A DNA stretch of 7,735 nt from Chloroflexota bacterium (GTDB taxonomy: Bacteria > Chloroflexota > UBA5177 > JANWHV01): contig JAICHN010000252.1 of assembly GCA_025924845.1 (NCBI GenBank), positions 1-7,735 of the forward strand, given 5' to 3'. The stretch's first letter is position 1. Every line of letters begins with the position of its first letter. The notes under the pieces were generated by a model. It had not been told where the DNA came from. It searched no databases and saw only the letters and a program-made list of their open reading frames with translations. This document shows positions 6,236-7,735 of this stretch, in pieces. A program made the position numbers and the translations under genes.

Positions 6236-6341
6236 TCGGCACAGGTTTGAAGGGAGGTGAACGCGCCATTCATTGCTTTCCCGCGCATGTGAAGTGTTAT
6301 CAACATTCTGGTACAAATGGAATAACCCGGGAGAAGTAGGA
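6236..6341 (+). other. 106-nt gap between permease and binding-protein genes, with spare Shine-Dalgarno and weak stem-loop
   Basis: AGGGAGGTGA at 6251-6260 is an excellent Shine-Dalgarno sequence but has no ATG, GTG or TTG at normal spacing. Nearby codons are an ATT at 6268, opening 23 codons that end in TAG at 6337-6339, and a TTG at 6273 in frame with the binding protein. Further on, GTTAT (6296-6300) pairs with ATAAC (6322-6326) and CATT (6304-6307) with AATG (6316-6319). This gives a weak, interrupted stem-loop just before the binding-protein Shine-Dalgarno site. No convincing promoter was found. Confidence 0.35.
6329..6333 (+). promoter_or_regulatory. Ribosome binding site of the solute-binding protein gene
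   Basis: GGGAG lies 8 nt before the ATG at 6342. It supports this ATG over an in-frame TTG at 6273. Confidence 0.65.
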
Positions 6342-7664
6342 ATGTCCGGCAAAGTCTCCGAAACGAAAGTCACGCGTTCGCGGTTCTTGCGGCAAACCGC
6401 GCTCACCGGCGCCGCGGCAGGCGCCGGCCTCCTGGCCGCTCAACCTGCCCTGGCGGCAACTCACGTGCAGTCCCGACCACGGGCCGGCAAGACCCTGTCC
6501 ATGTGGATGCCGCAAGGAAATACGTCATCGCAAGCGGACCTTAAAACCCTTATTAAGGATTTCCACCAGGCGACGGGGATCACGGTCAATGTCACGCAGA
6601 TCCCATTCTCTCAGTATGACAGCAAGAGCCAGACCGCGCTGGCAGCCGGCCAAGGGCCTGACTTGCTGGAAGTTAACTCGGTAACGATGGGCGCATTCAT
6701 TCTAAAGAACTATCTTCAGTCACTCGATTCATATGTGGCCCATTCGACGGCGTTGACGTCAAAGCAGTTCTATCCGGGGCTCTGGAAGCACGGCGTGTAC
6801 GCCGGGCATCTATGGGGGCTCGCCCTTGACACGGGCACGCGAGCACTCTTCTATAACAAGAAGCTGCTGGCAGCGGCCAAGGTCACGCCGCCCACCAACC
6901 ATGCGGAGTTTGCCGCTGCCGCTCTCAAGCTGACCAATCCGAAGACCGGCGTCTATGGCTACAATTACGAGGGCGGCAGCAACTGGGTATGGCTGTACGA
7001 AGCCTTAGGCATGCTGACGATTCAGGATGAGGCAAACATAGTCGCGCCAAACCTTTCCACGAGCACGTACGATAAAGCGCCCGCCGTAGACTCCCTGGAG
7101 CTGCTGGTCCACCTTCAGCGGGCCGGCGCTGTGCCAAAGGGCGCGATCACCGATAGTACGGATCAGCGGGCTGCTCTGTTCGGTGCCGGTCGCGTGGCAA
7201 TGTGTTTCTTCGGCTTTTGGGAGATACCCGTCTTGCAGAGCCTGAAAATGATGCCGTCGGACTACGGCATTATCAATCTGCGCGGACGTACAGGGAAAAT
7301 TGGATCATCCACCGGCGGCTGGGTATTGACCATTCCGGCCGCCGGCTCCAATAAGGATCTTGCCTGGAAGTTCGCTGAGTTCGCCTTCCAGCCCCACAAC
7401 CTCATCAAGCTGACCACGCTCATGCCGGCCACCCCGGCCGCCAACGCTTTGGTGCTCCAGGATCCGATCTATAACCCGTTCAAGACCGTGCTTGCCACCA
7501 ATGCGCGGCATCCAATCCCCTTAAACCCATTCCTGCCGCAGCAAGCGACCATTATCATGAATACGGCTCAAGACGCCTTGATCGGGCGCGTGAGCGCCAT
7601 GCAGGCCGCCCAAGACGCGACCGCTCAGATTAACACGACGTTGGCGAGCTTAAAGTCGCTCTAG
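6342..7664 (+). CDS. Exported sugar ABC transporter solute-binding protein, family 1
   Basis: A 440-residue protein of the MalE/UgpB-like family 1 binding proteins, which capture sugars outside the inner membrane and deliver them to the permeases. The N-terminus is a signal peptide: basic region TRSRFLR (11-17), a hydrophobic Ala/Gly-rich core (about 20-34), and an Ala-Leu-Ala cleavage site at 36-38. It looks like a Tat signal, but the second arginine of the pair is Ser13. There is no lipobox cysteine; the only cysteine is Cys288. Family segments include TLSMWMP (51-57), GQGPDLLEVNS (103-113), WGLALDTGTRALFYNKKLL (158-176), GYNYEGGSNWVW (206-217) and ALFGAGRVAMCFFGFW (278-293). ALDTGTRALFYNKKLL is the classic region after the first lobe crossover. 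The ATG at 6342 is chosen for its GGGAG and because the signal peptide then has a normal length. It is the last gene of the operon, followed by a terminator-like hairpin. Confidence 0.94.
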   Translation: MSGKVSETKVTRSRFLRQTALTGAAAGAGLLAAQPALAATHVQSRPRAGKTLSMWMPQGNTSSQADLKTLIKDFHQATGITVNVTQIPFSQYDSKSQTALAAGQGPDLLEVNSVTMGAFILKNYLQSLDSYVAHSTALTSKQFYPGLWKHGVYAGHLWGLALDTGTRALFYNKKLLAAAKVTPPTNHAEFAAAALKLTNPKTGVYGYNYEGGSNWVWLYEALGMLTIQDEANIVAPNLSTSTYDKAPAVDSLELLVHLQRAGAVPKGAITDSTDQRAALFGAGRVAMCFFGFWEIPVLQSLKMMPSDYGIINLRGRTGKIGSSTGGWVLTIPAAGSNKDLAWKFAEFAFQPHNLIKLTTLMPATPAANALVLQDPIYNPFKTVLATNARHPIPLNPFLPQQATIIMNTAQDALIGRVSAMQAAQDATAQINTTLASLKSL

Positions 7665-7687
7665 ATCCCGGTCGCGGCACATGGCGC

Positions 7688-7717
7688 GGGGCCGGCCGCT
7701 CCGGCGAGGCCGGCCCC
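7688..7717 (+). terminator. GC-rich terminator-like hairpin after the transporter operon
   Basis: GGGGCCGGCC (7688-7697) and GGCCGGCCCC (7708-7717) form a perfect 10-bp stem, entirely G and C, with a 10-nt loop, 23 nt after the stop codon of the binding protein gene. It is followed by a C-run and CACACAAACA rather than a T-tract, so it is not a standard intrinsic terminator. It could end transcription with Rho or protect the 3' end of the mRNA. Confidence 0.6.
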
Positions 7718-7735
7718 CCCCACACAAACAATGGC

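Noticed and set aside
6257..6292. An 11-residue leader peptide starting at GTG 6257
   Set aside because: The GTG is part of the Shine-Dalgarno sequence itself and has no ribosome site upstream.
6288..6317. Internal promoter before the binding-protein gene (TGTGAA ... TACAAA)
   Set aside because: The -10-like TACAAA is fair, but no acceptable -35 box lies at 16-18 nt.

Overview
The window is a compact, gene-dense bacterial segment of moderately high GC, by eye around 60 percent. It holds two divergently transcribed operons that share one 140-165 bp control region near position 4230-4395. It looks like a sugar or sugar-acid catabolic locus. I cannot name the species. Starts are a mix of ATG and GTG with clear Shine-Dalgarno sequences, and the exported binding protein has a Tat-like signal and no lipobox. 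A diderm or Chloroflexota-like soil or environmental bacterium would fit, but this is a weak inference.

Left half, minus strand, read from about 4245 down to 1: a FadR-subfamily GntR regulator (4229-3489), an SMP-30/gluconolactonase-like lactonase (3440-2586), a classical SDR dehydrogenase (2555-1776), a class III CaiB/BaiF CoA-transferase (1717-533), and a gene that runs off the left edge (450-1). The partial gene resembles ABC solute-binding proteins but starts directly in the mature fold without a signal peptide. Gaps are 30-82 nt with no visible terminator, so this is probably one operon led by its own regulator.

Right half, plus strand: two MalF/MalG-type sugar ABC permeases (4395-5303 and 5342-6235) and an exported family 1 solute-binding protein (6342-7664), closed by a strong GC-rich hairpin (7688-7717). 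No ATPase gene is present, so a shared MsmK/UgpC-type ATPase from elsewhere is probably used.

The control region has two back-to-back promoters, each with a perfect TTGACA -35 and an 18-nt spacer. Three copies of GCTTGACA form those -35 boxes, and a 17-bp near-perfect palindrome (7 of 8 pairs) sits on the -10 of the transporter promoter. The simplest model is that the GntR protein binds here and represses both operons until a metabolite of the imported compound releases it.

Working model (inference): a carbohydrate or sugar acid is imported by the ABC system. It is oxidised by the SDR, its lactone is opened by the SMP-30 protein, and a carboxylate in the route is activated with CoA by the CaiB/BaiF enzyme. 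The CoA step and the signal-less binding-protein homologue are the unusual parts. I see no tRNA, rRNA, CRISPR array, insertion sequence, phage gene or origin.
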